Source of the DNA: G963677915 sp963677915
GTDB taxonomy: Bacteria; Bacillota; Clostridia; Lachnospirales; Vallitaleaceae
NCBI GenBank assembly: GCA_963677915.2
Contig: CAXXGE010000004.1
Span: 1-64,000, forward strand
DNA length: 64,000 nucleotides
Reading direction: 5' to 3'
The notes beneath the pieces were generated by a model. It saw only the letters and a program-made list of their open reading frames with translations. It had not been told where the DNA came from and did not search any database. Positions within the stretch are counted from its first letter, which is position 1. Each line of letters starts with the position of its first letter. Positions 26,025 to 34,486 of the stretch are shown here, piece after piece. The translations under genes were made by a program, and so were the position numbers.

Positions 26025-26561
26025 ATGCTATATGAATTATTGAAGTCAAGAAGAAGCATCAGAAAGTTCAAGAATCAGCCAGTGGAGCAGGACAAAGTGG
26101 ATATCCTCGTGAAAAGCGCACTGCTGTCTCCGTCATCCAGAGGGAAGCGGCCGTGGTCATTTGTTGTTGTCGATGACGGGGATCTACTTGGGAAGCTGGC
26201 GAAAAGCAAGGCGCATGGCTCGGCTTTTCTCGAAGGTGCGCTACTTGCCATTGTAGTTGCAGCTGATCCCGGAATCAGCGATGTCTGGATCGAGGATACT
26301 TCCATTGCAGCGACGTTGATCCAGCTTGCTGCAGAAGACATGGGCCTTGGTTCGTGCTGGATACAAATACGGTTGAGGCAGGACGAAGGAGTAGGGCCAT
26401 CGGAGGACCATGTGAAAAATGTGCTGAACATCCCTGGGCAGCTTAAAGTCGCATCCATTATTGCCATCGGCTATCCGGATGAAAGCAAGGCGCCGTATGA
26501 TGAGGACAGCCTGCTCTACGACAGGGTGCGCCAGAACGGTCATCTCGTATATTTCAAATAG
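26025..26561 (+). CDS. Nitroreductase-family flavoprotein
   Basis: A 178-residue FMN-dependent nitroreductase-like protein. The FMN-binding RRSIRKF is near residue 8, SPSSRGKRPWSFVVV follows, and a helix with ADPGISDVWIEDTSIAATLIQLAAE leads into GLGSCWIQIR. The substrate is unknown. An ATG at 26007 is in frame, but GAGGAG (26013-26018) fits 26025. It follows the DUF89 gene after the repeat and converges on the MBL hydrolase with a 22-bp overlap. Confidence 0.88.
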   Translation: MLYELLKSRRSIRKFKNQPVEQDKVDILVKSALLSPSSRGKRPWSFVVVDDGDLLGKLAKSKAHGSAFLEGALLAIVVAADPGISDVWIEDTSIAATLIQLAAEDMGLGSCWIQIRLRQDEGVGPSEDHVKNVLNIPGQLKVASIIAIGYPDESKAPYDEDSLLYDRVRQNGHLVYFK

Positions 26562-27433
26562 CCATCCTCGACAATCTGTCTGACGCGGCCGGTCTCCTTC
26601 AGATACTCGACATAGCAGCGGAGCATCCTGAAGACGACGTGGTATTTGTTGACAGATGAAAGCTTGATACCGTAGGCATCGACCACCGTCTTGAGGATTT
26701 CCTCCATCGACATAGGCCGTTCGATAAGTTCATAAACGTTCTCTGCCTTCTGCTTGTAGAAGGCGATGTTTTGGTCAATCAGTGTATCGATCTCCCGGTA
26801 CACTTTTTTGTGTGTCACGATATAGTAGGAACAGTCAAGGGAGCGCAAAGCTTCCTTGCTCTGAAGGTCCTCCTCAAGGACAAAGGAAAAGGGCAGCTTA
26901 TAGCCATGCATGACTTCCTCGGAAATCAGTGCGTCAGCGAGATAGGCCACGTTGTCCGGTGTGATGATGCAGGTCAGCTGCATGCTGTGGCCCGGAGCGT
27001 GCAGGAGCTTGAAATTGATGCCGTGCAAGTAGAGGCTATGCTGCTCTTTTGCCAAAATGATGTCCGACTCGCAGACCATATATCCATAGTGGCGTTCGAT
27101 GTCAGAAAGTGATTGAGTTTGGGTATTGTAGTACAGCTTTAGGTTCATGAGAGAACTGCAGTGATGGGCTTCGTCGGCGGGCATCGCAATGGTGCAGCCG
27201 TACTTTTCTTTCAGGGCAGCGTTATTACCCACGTGGTCTGAATGGGCATGGGTACCGATGATGGCGACTGGCTGCAGGTTGTATTTCGCGAAAACATCAA
27301 GAATACCGTCGAGTTCTTTCTGCCAACCCGAATCAATCAGGATGATGTCAGTTTCATTTATCTTGTAAAATCCCAGGTAGGACATGCCTGTATCAATGAC
27401 ATAGGTATCGCCCTTTACATGAATTATTTCCAT
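26540..27433 (-). CDS. MBL-fold metallo-hydrolase
   Basis: A 297-residue metallo-beta-lactamase-fold hydrolase. The zinc motif THAHSDHVG is near residue 61, HAPGHSMQ near 166, and YLADALISEEV supplies the bridging Asp. The C-terminal 90 residues (residues 205-297) look like a winged-helix region (EEILKTVVDAYGI, RCYVEYLKETGRVRQI), as in LACTB2-like hydrolases. The substrate is unknown. It is divergent from the Phd-Uma2 gene. Confidence 0.88.
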   Translation of the reverse strand: MEIIHVKGDTYVIDTGMSYLGFYKINETDIILIDSGWQKELDGILDVFAKYNLQPVAIIGTHAHSDHVGNNAALKEKYGCTIAMPADEAHHCSSLMNLKLYYNTQTQSLSDIERHYGYMVCESDIILAKEQHSLYLHGINFKLLHAPGHSMQLTCIITPDNVAYLADALISEEVMHGYKLPFSFVLEEDLQSKEALRSLDCSYYIVTHKKVYREIDTLIDQNIAFYKQKAENVYELIERPMSMEEILKTVVDAYGIKLSSVNKYHVVFRMLRCYVEYLKETGRVRQIVEDGYLKYTR

Positions 27434-27510
27434 AGAGGTACCCTTCTTTCTTATTTTGTTTGCTCAGTCTGTTCGTAGAATTGGTATACAAAACATTGTA
27501 TCATATATGT

Positions 27511-27571
27511 TTGCGCTATCCTATCGAACGATGTATAATTAAATCGAACGAAATATAAAAATGACGTTCGA
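27511..27571 (+). promoter_or_regulatory. Promoter with ATCGAACGA operators
   Basis: TTGCGC (27511-27516) and TATAAT (27534-27539) with a 17-bp spacer. ATCGAACGA occurs at 27523-27531 and again at 27543-27551, exactly 20 bp apart on both sides of the -10 box, and CGTTCGA at 27565-27571 is the inverted form. The array fits an autorepressor such as the Phd-type domain encoded downstream. Confidence 0.7.
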
Positions 27572-27585
27572 AATGGAGGGGTTCT

Positions 27586-28341
27586 ATGGAAAAGAGTATA
27601 TACGAGTACAGTGAAACGGTTGTGACTGCAACTGAATTCAAGAGCAACCTGGGTAAGTTCCTCGAAGATGCTATCGACAAGAAGGAGACTTCAATTACAA
27701 AGAACGGAAAGAAAATTGCGCGATTGGTGCCTTATATTCAGGACTTCACGGGCTATCTGCTGGCGGAAGAAAGTGCACAGTATCATTCCAAGACGGTCTC
27801 CTATCAGGAATTTCTGGATATCAGCAGCGGGGTGGAGGCCAGGATGGAATATATCAACGGTGAAATCATCATGCAGTCGTCGCCGAACAGTTTCCACCAG
27901 GATGCGGTGGGCAACCTGCATGTGACTCTAAAAACCTACCTTAAAGGGAAGAAATGCAAGGTGTTTCTTGCGCCTTTCGACGTCACACTCTACAAAGAAG
28001 GCATCAAAGACCCGGATGTCATTCAGCCGGATCTCTTGGTTGCCTGCGATACGGACACGGCCATCAATGAAAAGGGCCGTTACAGCGGTGTGCCTGCTCT
28101 GGTAATCGAAGTGCTTTCCCCTTCCACCCGGTCGAGGGACATGGTGGACAAGCTCAATACCTTCATGCGTGCGGGGTGTACTGAGTACTGGATTGTGGAT
28201 ATTGATCATACACGTGTAATGCAGTATTGTTTCGCGGACAGGGAAATAGACATCTATGAGATTTACAGCAAGTCGGACTGCTTCAAGTCCCGTTCCCTGG
28301 CCGGACTGGAAGTCTGCGTTGAAGATATTTTCGAAGGATAA
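27586..28341 (+). CDS. Phd/YefM antitoxin domain fused to Uma2 nuclease-like domain
   Basis: A 251-residue fusion. Residues 9-50 look like a Phd/YefM antitoxin DNA-binding domain (VTATEFKSNLGKFLEDA, ITKNGKKIARLVPY). Residues 70-245 are a Uma2/DUF820 PD-(D/E)XK domain: MEYINGEIIMQ, PDVIQPDLLVACD with the catalytic Asp, VIEVLSPSTRSRDM with the Glu, and YWIVDIDHTRVMQ. Uma2 proteins are predicted endonucleases, abundant in cyanobacteria and poorly studied. The antitoxin-like half probably binds the operators upstream. No separate toxin gene adjoins it. GGAGGGG precedes the ATG. Confidence 0.85.
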   Translation: MEKSIYEYSETVVTATEFKSNLGKFLEDAIDKKETSITKNGKKIARLVPYIQDFTGYLLAEESAQYHSKTVSYQEFLDISSGVEARMEYINGEIIMQSSPNSFHQDAVGNLHVTLKTYLKGKKCKVFLAPFDVTLYKEGIKDPDVIQPDLLVACDTDTAINEKGRYSGVPALVIEVLSPSTRSRDMVDKLNTFMRAGCTEYWIVDIDHTRVMQYCFADREIDIYEIYSKSDCFKSRSLAGLEVCVEDIFEG

Positions 28342-28366
28342 GTCCCTTGACGGGACTTCTTTTTTT
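28340..28366 (+). terminator. Terminator of Phd-Uma2 gene
   Basis: AAGTCCC and GGGACTT arms with a TTGAC loop, then CTTTTTTT, starting at the stop codon. Confidence 0.85.
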
Positions 28367-28375
28367 GCGATAGCA

Positions 28376-28445
28376 GTGCCAGAGGGACGGACCTTTTGGC
28401 ACTCTGTTTGAGGTGGCGTGCCAAAAAGGTCCGTCCCTCTGGCAC
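28376..28445. repeat. Palindromic repeat pair, ACGGACC subtype
   Basis: Copies at 28376-28402 and 28418-28445 in opposite orientation with a 15-bp spacer. Together they can fold into one long hairpin ahead of the ppk2 gene. Confidence 0.9.
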
Positions 28446-28500
28446 AAACTGAGTTATAATAGTATTAGGTACTGTCGGTTGGCATTCGGGAGGTGTTTTG

Positions 28501-29301
28501 ATGAAGCTGTCCAGAGAAATATATGAGAAGAAGCTTGCAGAGCTCCAGGTGGAGCTTGTTAAGATGCAGGAATGGGTAAGCCATGAAGGACTCAAGATCG
28601 TCGTCTTGTTCGAAGGCAGAGATGCAGCAGGAAAGGGAGGCGCCATTAAGCGCATTACCCAGAGTCTGAATCCAAGGGGCTGCAGGGTCGTCGCACTTGC
28701 TAAGCCGACAGAAAAAGAACGGACCCAATGGTATTTCCAGCGTTACGTCGCCCATCTGCCTAGCGCAGGGGAAATCGTGCTGTTCGACCGCAGCTGGTAC
28801 AACCGGGCAGGTGTAGAACGGGTCATGGGATTCTGCAGCGACGAGGAGTATTGGGAATTCCTCAAATCCGTTTCGGCCTTCGAGGAAATGCTCCAGCGCT
28901 CAGGGATCATCCTTATCAAGTACTGGTTCTCAGTCAGTGATGAGGAGCAGGAAGACCGATTCCAGGACAGGATCAACGATGCGACGAAACGGTGGAAACT
29001 GAGCGATATGGACCTTGAAGCCAGATCGAGATGGGTAGAATACTCAAAAGCCAAGGATGTGATGTTCCAGTACACCGATACTGAAATGTCGCCTTGGTAT
29101 GTCATTGAATCGGACGAAAAAAGAAATGCGCGGATCAATTGCATCAGCCATCTCCTTTCAATGGTGCCTTACAAGGACGTCAAGCACAAAAAACTTGTTC
29201 TCCCTGAAAGGCAGGAAAATACAGGTTATGTAAGACCGCCGATTGAATCCTTGCGTTATGTGCCTGATGTGGCAGGGGAGCTTGCCAAGAAGAAGCAATA
29301 A
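28501..29301 (+). CDS. ppk2: Polyphosphate kinase 2
   Basis: A 266-residue PPK2 that transfers phosphate between polyphosphate and nucleotides. The Walker A FEGRDAAGKGGAI is near residue 38, the lid region LAKPTEKERTQWYFQRY follows, the Walker B is IVLFDRSWYNRAGVE, and RWKLSDMDLEARSRW lies toward the end. Sequence pattern fits class I (NDP kinase type), but the class is inference. GGGAGGTG precedes the ATG at 28501. The upstream repeat pair separates it from Phd-Uma2. Confidence 0.93.
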   Translation: MKLSREIYEKKLAELQVELVKMQEWVSHEGLKIVVLFEGRDAAGKGGAIKRITQSLNPRGCRVVALAKPTEKERTQWYFQRYVAHLPSAGEIVLFDRSWYNRAGVERVMGFCSDEEYWEFLKSVSAFEEMLQRSGIILIKYWFSVSDEEQEDRFQDRINDATKRWKLSDMDLEARSRWVEYSKAKDVMFQYTDTEMSPWYVIESDEKRNARINCISHLLSMVPYKDVKHKKLVLPERQENTGYVRPPIESLRYVPDVAGELAKKKQ

Positions 29302-29314
29302 TGTAGACGCTACA

Positions 29315-29446
29315 CTAATTAAAATACATATAGCTGCCAAGAAATACTTCGATTACCATTAGGATGATCAGAAAGATCCAGTAGGCCTTCTTGTCGGGAC
29401 TGTCGACTGTGAACCAGCCGAAAGGTTTGAAGGGATCCTCTTCTTC
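29315..29446 (-). other. Open frame after LuxR gene: extra membrane segment
   Basis: One frame over from the LuxR-like stop, about 43 codons read PEEEDPFKPFGWF, then a hydrophobic stretch ending in FLGSYMYFN and a tag stop at 29315. There is no ATG, GTG or ribosome site before most of it. It is either the true C-terminus of the LuxR protein, cut off by a frameshift, or a separate remnant. Confidence 0.4.
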
Positions 29447-30014
29447 AGGTGCGGTTGTCTGCCCCGGTCTTGCGGTAGACTTTGTTTACGTGCTTCTTGA
29501 CTGTGTTTTCCGAAATAAAATATTTATCTGCGATCTCCCGGTTGCTCATGTTTGTCATCAAAGCATGGGCAATTGTTTTTTCGCGGGGAGTCAAAGGATA
29601 TTGGTCCAGACTTCTTGCCTTTCTCGCGGGCCGATCGCCTTTTTCATTTTCCTTCTCTTTTTCCACAACCAAATCCACAGCGATAATGCCGATGGCTGCA
29701 TAGAAAAGGGGAAGGAAATTATAGATGACCATCTCTATAAGGTCGCCAGCTTTCTCGGGTTTGACCAGGAGGGACAACTGTGAAAGGAACGTGGTAATAC
29801 ATCCGGTCATGAAAATATGCCATCTGATTCGTCGTTTCAGTTGAGTATTTTCATAGCCTTTCAGCTTGTCGATCAGTATCAGGATGGCTGTTCCGATCGC
29901 AACAAAAAGTGCCAGCTTGATATCGATGATCAGCGCTATGTTGAAATCAAGCAGAACAAGCATCAGAACAAGATAGGCCAAGAATAGGGACAGTTTAAGA
30001 ATCAATCGATTCAC
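29445..30014 (-). CDS. Membrane-bound LuxR-family regulator
   Basis: A 190-residue protein: four predicted membrane helices (about residues 5-25, 30-50, 65-85 and 100-120), a charged linker, and a C-terminal LuxR helix-turn-helix (PLTPREKTIAHALMTNMSNREIADKYFISENTVKKHVNKVYRKTG region, about residues 137-180). AAGGAGG on the minus strand is spaced for a GTG at 30014 rather than the ATG six bases upstream. No receiver domain or kinase is nearby, so it probably senses a membrane signal directly. It faces nfeD-floT across 159 bp containing three direct repeats. Confidence 0.78.
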   Translation of the reverse strand: MNRLILKLSLFLAYLVLMLVLLDFNIALIIDIKLALFVAIGTAILILIDKLKGYENTQLKRRIRWHIFMTGCITTFLSQLSLLVKPEKAGDLIEMVIYNFLPLFYAAIGIIAVDLVVEKEKENEKGDRPARKARSLDQYPLTPREKTIAHALMTNMSNREIADKYFISENTVKKHVNKVYRKTGADNRT

Positions 30015-30077
30015 AGGCATGCCTCCTTTCATATTAATATTATACCATTGCGGCAGAAGTGAATGATATGGCACTGG

Positions 30078-30119
30078 GTTCTATTTTGTGTTCCATTTTG
30101 GGTTCTAATTGGATATAAT
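30078..30119 (+). promoter_or_regulatory. Triple 12-bp direct repeat abutting the nfeD -10 box
   Basis: GTTCTATTTTGT (30078-30089), GTTCCATTTTGG (30090-30101) and GTTCTAATTGGA (30102-30113) lie end to end, immediately followed by TATAAT (30114-30119). The -35 position (30091-30096, TTCCAT) is weak, as expected for an activator-dependent promoter. Binding by the divergent LuxR protein is inferred. Confidence 0.6.
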
Positions 30120-30173
30120 TGAACATGATAGAAAGATTTTAGAAAAAATAGGATGTGGATAGGAGGAAAGTTA

Positions 30174-30803
30174 ATGTCAGAGTGGTGGAGTAACCTCGGT
30201 GCTTTGAAGCAGATATTCTATTTCATAGCTGTCCCTGCAACGGCTGTTCTCATTGTACAGTCGGCGCTGGCGATCATAGGCCTTGGTGGTTCGGAAGTGG
30301 ATATGGATATGGACACATCCGACGGCATCGGCGAGCCGGTGGAACTGGAGTTTGGCGATGGCATTGATGCCGGGGATGAAGCTTTTTCGGGAGACTTTAA
30401 GTTCTTTACAGTGAGAGGGCTGATCGCCTTCTTCGCCGTGCTGGGATGGACAGGAGCGGCCATGTCAGGAAAAGCGCCCACCTTTCTGGTGGTCGTGGCA
30501 GCATTCGTTGCCGGATTTCTGGCGATGAGTTTGATTGGCTACCTTTTCTTTGCGATGACCAAGCTTCAGTCGAGCGGTAATATCCGTTACGCCAACTGCA
30601 TGGGCAAGACAGGCGAGGTCTATATGAACATCCCTGCGGAATCGGGTGGCAAGGGCAAGGTTTTCATAACTGTCCAGGGGAGACTGATAGAAGCCGGCGC
30701 GGTAACGAAGCAGCCCGAACCCATCAAGTCAGGGGAAACCATTCACGTGGTCGGTGTCATGAGTGACCATACACTAATTGTCGAAAAAGGAGACAGAGCA
30801 TGA
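30174..30803 (+). CDS. NfeD-like membrane protein, YuaF type
   Basis: A 209-residue protein: an N-terminal helix (about residues 12-40), an acidic loop, two more membrane helices (about 78-125), and a C-terminal OB-fold domain (GKTGEVYMNIPAES, GKVFITVQG, GETIHVVGV). This is the layout of B. subtilis YuaF, the partner of flotillin FloT. AGGAGG precedes the ATG. Its stop overlaps the flotillin start (ATGA), confirming an operon. Confidence 0.85.
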   Translation: MSEWWSNLGALKQIFYFIAVPATAVLIVQSALAIIGLGGSEVDMDMDTSDGIGEPVELEFGDGIDAGDEAFSGDFKFFTVRGLIAFFAVLGWTGAAMSGKAPTFLVVVAAFVAGFLAMSLIGYLFFAMTKLQSSGNIRYANCMGKTGEVYMNIPAESGGKGKVFITVQGRLIEAGAVTKQPEPIKSGETIHVVGVMSDHTLIVEKGDRA

Positions 30804-32215
30804 ACTTGAATATTGAACTGCTTATTTTGATCGTCGTACTTGTACTGATTGCATTTACAACATTTGCGGCACTCTTGACCAGATACAAGAGGTGTCCGTC
30901 CGACAAAATCCTCGTCATCTACGGAAAAATAGGGAAGGACAGCGGCGAACAGGTCAGCTCCAAGTGTATTCACGGCGGCGCATCCTTCATATGGCCTGTC
31001 ATCCAGCATTACGAATTCCTGGACCTGACACCTATTTCCATAAATGTGGATCTTAAAAAAGCACTCTCGAAGCAGAACATCCGTGTCGATGTGCCTTCAA
31101 GGTTCACCGTCGGTATTTCCACAGAAATCGGCGTCATGCAGAATGCCGCAGAGCGTCTTCTGGGCCTCAAGATGGCCGATATAGAGGATCTTGCCAAGGA
31201 CATCATCTTCGGTCAGCTCCGTCTGGTCGTTGCGACGATGGACATCGAGGAGATCAATACTGACAGGGACAAGTTCCTTGAAGCGGTATCCAGAAACGTG
31301 GAATCGGAACTCAAGAAAATCGGATTGCGTCTGATCAACGTTAACGTGACGGATATCATGGACGAATCAGGCTATATCGAAGCCTTGGGAAAAGAGGCGG
31401 CAGCCAAGGCGATCAACGATGCCAAGAAATCGGTTGCTGAAAAGGACAGGGACGGCTCGATCGGTGAAGCCGAAGCCCAGAAGGATGAGCGGATACGTGT
31501 CGCGGCAGCCAATTCCGTGGCCATCGAAGGTGAGAACCTGGCGAAGGTGAAAATCGCCCAGTCAGATTCGGAAAAACGTCAGCGTGAAGCCGAAGCGCTG
31601 CGTGTGGCGACTGCATCCGAGAAGGTGCAGGCTGCACTGGCCCTTAAGGAGGCTTATGTTTCGGAAAAAGACGCTGAGCTTGCCCGTGCCAAGAAGGAAG
31701 AGGCTTCGAGGGAGGCGGACGTCATCGTACCTGCGGAAATCAGCAAGCGCCGTCTGGAAATCGAAGCGGAAGCGGAAGCCGAGCAGATCAGACGGAAGGC
31801 GAAAGGTGAAGCGGACGCCATCTATGCAAAAATGGAAGCCCAGGCCCGTGGTACATGGGAAATTCTCAGCAAGCAGGCGGAAGGCTTCAAGGCCATGGTC
31901 GATGCTGCGGGAAGTTCCAACGATGCTGTAAGGCTGCTCCTTGCTGACAAGATGGAAGATCTGGTCAGAACCCAGGTGGATGCAATCAAGAATATCAAGA
32001 TCGACAAGGTCACTGTTTGGGATTCGATGAACGGAGGCGACGGAAAGCCTGCAACGGCCAACTTCCTTTCCGGTCTGATCAAGTCCATACCTCCGATGAA
32101 CGAGATGTTCGACATGGCCGGCATGGAGCTGCCTGAGTATCTCGGCAAGAATAAGGCTGAAGTGAAGAAGGAGGAAACAGAGATCAAGGAAGAAGCCGAG
32201 GGAAAGGACTTTTAA
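30800..32215 (+). CDS. floT: Flotillin-family SPFH protein
   Basis: A 471-residue membrane-scaffold protein. The N-terminal membrane segment (residues 5-28) is followed by the SPFH/band-7 domain (about 35-210) and a long Glu/Ala/Lys coiled-coil rich in EAEAE-type repeats (about 210-390), then the flotillin C-terminus. FloT organises lipid microdomains and affects membrane fluidity and signalling complexes. It is translated from an ATGA overlap with the NfeD-like gene, as in B. subtilis yuaF-floT, and is followed by a terminator. Confidence 0.92.
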   Translation: MNLNIELLILIVVLVLIAFTTFAALLTRYKRCPSDKILVIYGKIGKDSGEQVSSKCIHGGASFIWPVIQHYEFLDLTPISINVDLKKALSKQNIRVDVPSRFTVGISTEIGVMQNAAERLLGLKMADIEDLAKDIIFGQLRLVVATMDIEEINTDRDKFLEAVSRNVESELKKIGLRLINVNVTDIMDESGYIEALGKEAAAKAINDAKKSVAEKDRDGSIGEAEAQKDERIRVAAANSVAIEGENLAKVKIAQSDSEKRQREAEALRVATASEKVQAALALKEAYVSEKDAELARAKKEEASREADVIVPAEISKRRLEIEAEAEAEQIRRKAKGEADAIYAKMEAQARGTWEILSKQAEGFKAMVDAAGSSNDAVRLLLADKMEDLVRTQVDAIKNIKIDKVTVWDSMNGGDGKPATANFLSGLIKSIPPMNEMFDMAGMELPEYLGKNKAEVKKEETEIKEEAEGKDF

Positions 32216-32263
32216 TAGGTCCATTCCGAATTTGTATAACGATTATATGAGCAGAAGATAGAC

Positions 32264-32303
32264 AAAAAATCAGTACACTCGGAAGAGATGTACTGATTTT
32301 TTT
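32264..32303 (+). terminator. Terminator of nfeD-floT
   Basis: AAAAAATCAGTACA pairs with TGTACTGATTTTTT around an 11-base loop, with an extra T-run after it. The A-run on the left also allows use by the converging minus-strand gene. Confidence 0.85.
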
Positions 32304-32330
32304 ATGACTTCTTGATCTTAAAACGCTGTA

Positions 32331-34481
32331 TTATTTGTCCGCTATCAGGTACTGGCAAAGCAGCAGTGTCTTCTCAACCAGTTCCCGTCGGTTGATGCAC
32401 TCCAAAGGCGTATACAGGCCCTTGCTAGATGGAGAGAGGCCGCATACGACAGGGATTTGCCCTGGGATATCGCCGGCAGCGGTTGGTATCAGACTGGAAT
32501 CGGTGTCGAAGGGCAGGTTCCATTCCTTCGCCAATTCTTCCATTTTATCCACCAAGGCCTTCTGGCTGCCGCGTTTCATCATAGGAGGTCTTTCTTCGAG
32601 TTTTGCTATGGTGCAGTGGAATGATCTGGACGTTGTTTTGAAGGCTTTCTTTATTTCGTCTTCCATTTCGTTGGCCTTCGCCTGATCAAGATAGCTTAGA
32701 TACAGGATGGCTTCCATCTGGTGGGGGCGCATCATGGTATAGCTGGACATATGGATGTCCTTGACGGAAAGATCTACCCTTCTGATTGGCTGGACAAAGT
32801 CCTGAAGCTTTTCGAAACGTTCGGAAAACCACTGATAGGCATCCTTTGTGCCGCTTTTGGAACCGACCCTGTCTGTATCCCGTTCTACAAGCAGCTTGAA
32901 TTTTTTCATACCCCTTCTTTGAAGAACGACCTTGCCGCCTGAGCCCCCGGGTTGGAGTACCAGGACTTCAGAGGCTTTGGCTGAGATTTTAACCAGCGCC
33001 TTACCGCTGTAGCGCATGCCCTGTCCTTCGTCCGAATAGGCGAAGATGCCCAGCTTCAGTGTGCTCAGCTTTCTGATATATTTTAGGGCGTCCAGGGTTT
33101 TCGTCAGACAGGTGATGCCGGCGCTGCTCTCGGCTATGCCGTCACCATACAGCCATTCTGAATCCCTTCTGAAGGTGCGGTGCATATTGGTGTTGGCTGT
33201 ATGTGTATCGATTGGGACGACGATAAGCGTGCCGCCTTGATAGCCGGCTTTGGATTCCCATAGAGCGTAGCTGCCTGACTCGCCGGAGGTATCCGTCCTG
33301 ACCAGGCCAAGTTTCAGCATCCTTTCGTTCAGCTTCTTTTTCACGGCATCGATGCCGGTTGGGTGATCGTGACTCTTGGAGAAATCGGTCCAGTATTTGA
33401 GCTCGTCTTCAATCTTGTCCCGGTTGTTGGTTAGGTATTTGAATGCTTTATCCTTGGATGTGGTCATTCCAGTATCGGTTGGTTCGTGGCTTTCAGTACC
33501 GAAATACCGTTTGTACGCCACATCGATCAGCCGCTGGACCACGTCGCTGTAGCTCATTCCCAGCTGCTTGGCCGCATAGACATAGGATGCGCCAGGTGAC
33601 ATGCTTGCCATGGAGTTGACTTCGAGGATGTAAATGTTGCCGTCGTTGTCCATCCTGAAATCGACCCTTGCGCTATCGAAGCATCCCAGAGCCTTAAAGG
33701 TCTTGATGGCGAGGGTTTGCAGCTGGTTGGTCTCGGCGTCTGTCAAGGGGGCTGGACATATGCTGGACACACGGTCTCCCGTCGCATGGGCTTTGTCATC
33801 GTGGGTGTAAATTTTTTCTCCGGATGTGAAAAGGATTTCGACTGGAGGCAATGCCTCGACCGGTGAATTGCCCATAAGACCGACATTGAACTCCCTGCCG
33901 TCAATGTATTCCTCTACAAGTGTAGGTCCGTGGAAGGCTTCGTAGATCACTTTTGCACCTTCCCTCAGCTCCTCCTCGTTGTTGACGATTTTAAGACCAA
34001 AGGAAGAGGCTTCATCCTTTGGTTTGATAATCATAGGGTACGCCATATTCTCAATTATGGGATCCTCCGGTGTATCCAGTACCGTGAACTTGGGCGTCGG
34101 CAGGCCATGCTGAAGGAGCAGCATTTTGGTAACGACCTTGTCAAGAGCCATAGCATGGGTGGCGGGTTCGGAACCAATATAGGGGACACCAATCATTTCA
34201 AGAATCGCAGGCATATGGGTATAGCGGGACCGGCCCTGGATACCGTAGCTCAGATTGAAAACTAAGCCCGGTTTTTCTCCGGCTATAACACCTGGCATGA
34301 ATTCTTCCAGGTTTTGTATGATGTTCTTGTCTCCTTCGAATGTTTTGACAATATGTCCGTTGGCAAGAAGTGCCTCCTTGATGGCGTTGATGGTTTTCAT
34401 GCCATATTTCTCTTTGTTCAGCTGCCCAAACAAGTTGATGACAGCTTGGCTGTCGCGGTTGTAAACGATTGCAATTTTCAT
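32331..34481 (-). CDS. D-Ala-D-Ala-ligase-like ATP-grasp fused to M20-peptidase-like domain
   Basis: A 716-residue two-domain protein. Residues 1-330 match the D-Ala-D-Ala ligase ATP-grasp fold: KIAIVYNRD, GLVFNLSYG, YIGSEPATHAMALDKV, PMIIKPKDEASSFG and the metal site ILEVNSMASMSPG. Residues 370-716 resemble an M20-type zinc peptidase (TLIVVPIDTHTANTNMH, YGDGIAESSAGITCL, GIFAYSDEGQG), but the usual HxD ligand is not obvious. Ligase and hydrolase in one chain suggest making and trimming a small peptide or amide. The upstream amidotransferase gene overlaps its ribosome site. The substrate is unknown. The start is the ATG at 34481. Confidence 0.8.
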   Translation of the reverse strand: MKIAIVYNRDSQAVINLFGQLNKEKYGMKTINAIKEALLANGHIVKTFEGDKNIIQNLEEFMPGVIAGEKPGLVFNLSYGIQGRSRYTHMPAILEMIGVPYIGSEPATHAMALDKVVTKMLLLQHGLPTPKFTVLDTPEDPIIENMAYPMIIKPKDEASSFGLKIVNNEEELREGAKVIYEAFHGPTLVEEYIDGREFNVGLMGNSPVEALPPVEILFTSGEKIYTHDDKAHATGDRVSSICPAPLTDAETNQLQTLAIKTFKALGCFDSARVDFRMDNDGNIYILEVNSMASMSPGASYVYAAKQLGMSYSDVVQRLIDVAYKRYFGTESHEPTDTGMTTSKDKAFKYLTNNRDKIEDELKYWTDFSKSHDHPTGIDAVKKKLNERMLKLGLVRTDTSGESGSYALWESKAGYQGGTLIVVPIDTHTANTNMHRTFRRDSEWLYGDGIAESSAGITCLTKTLDALKYIRKLSTLKLGIFAYSDEGQGMRYSGKALVKISAKASEVLVLQPGGSGGKVVLQRRGMKKFKLLVERDTDRVGSKSGTKDAYQWFSERFEKLQDFVQPIRRVDLSVKDIHMSSYTMMRPHQMEAILYLSYLDQAKANEMEDEIKKAFKTTSRSFHCTIAKLEERPPMMKRGSQKALVDKMEELAKEWNLPFDTDSSLIPTAAGDIPGQIPVVCGLSPSSKGLYTPLECINRRELVEKTLLLCQYLIADK

Positions 34482-34486
34482 AATGT

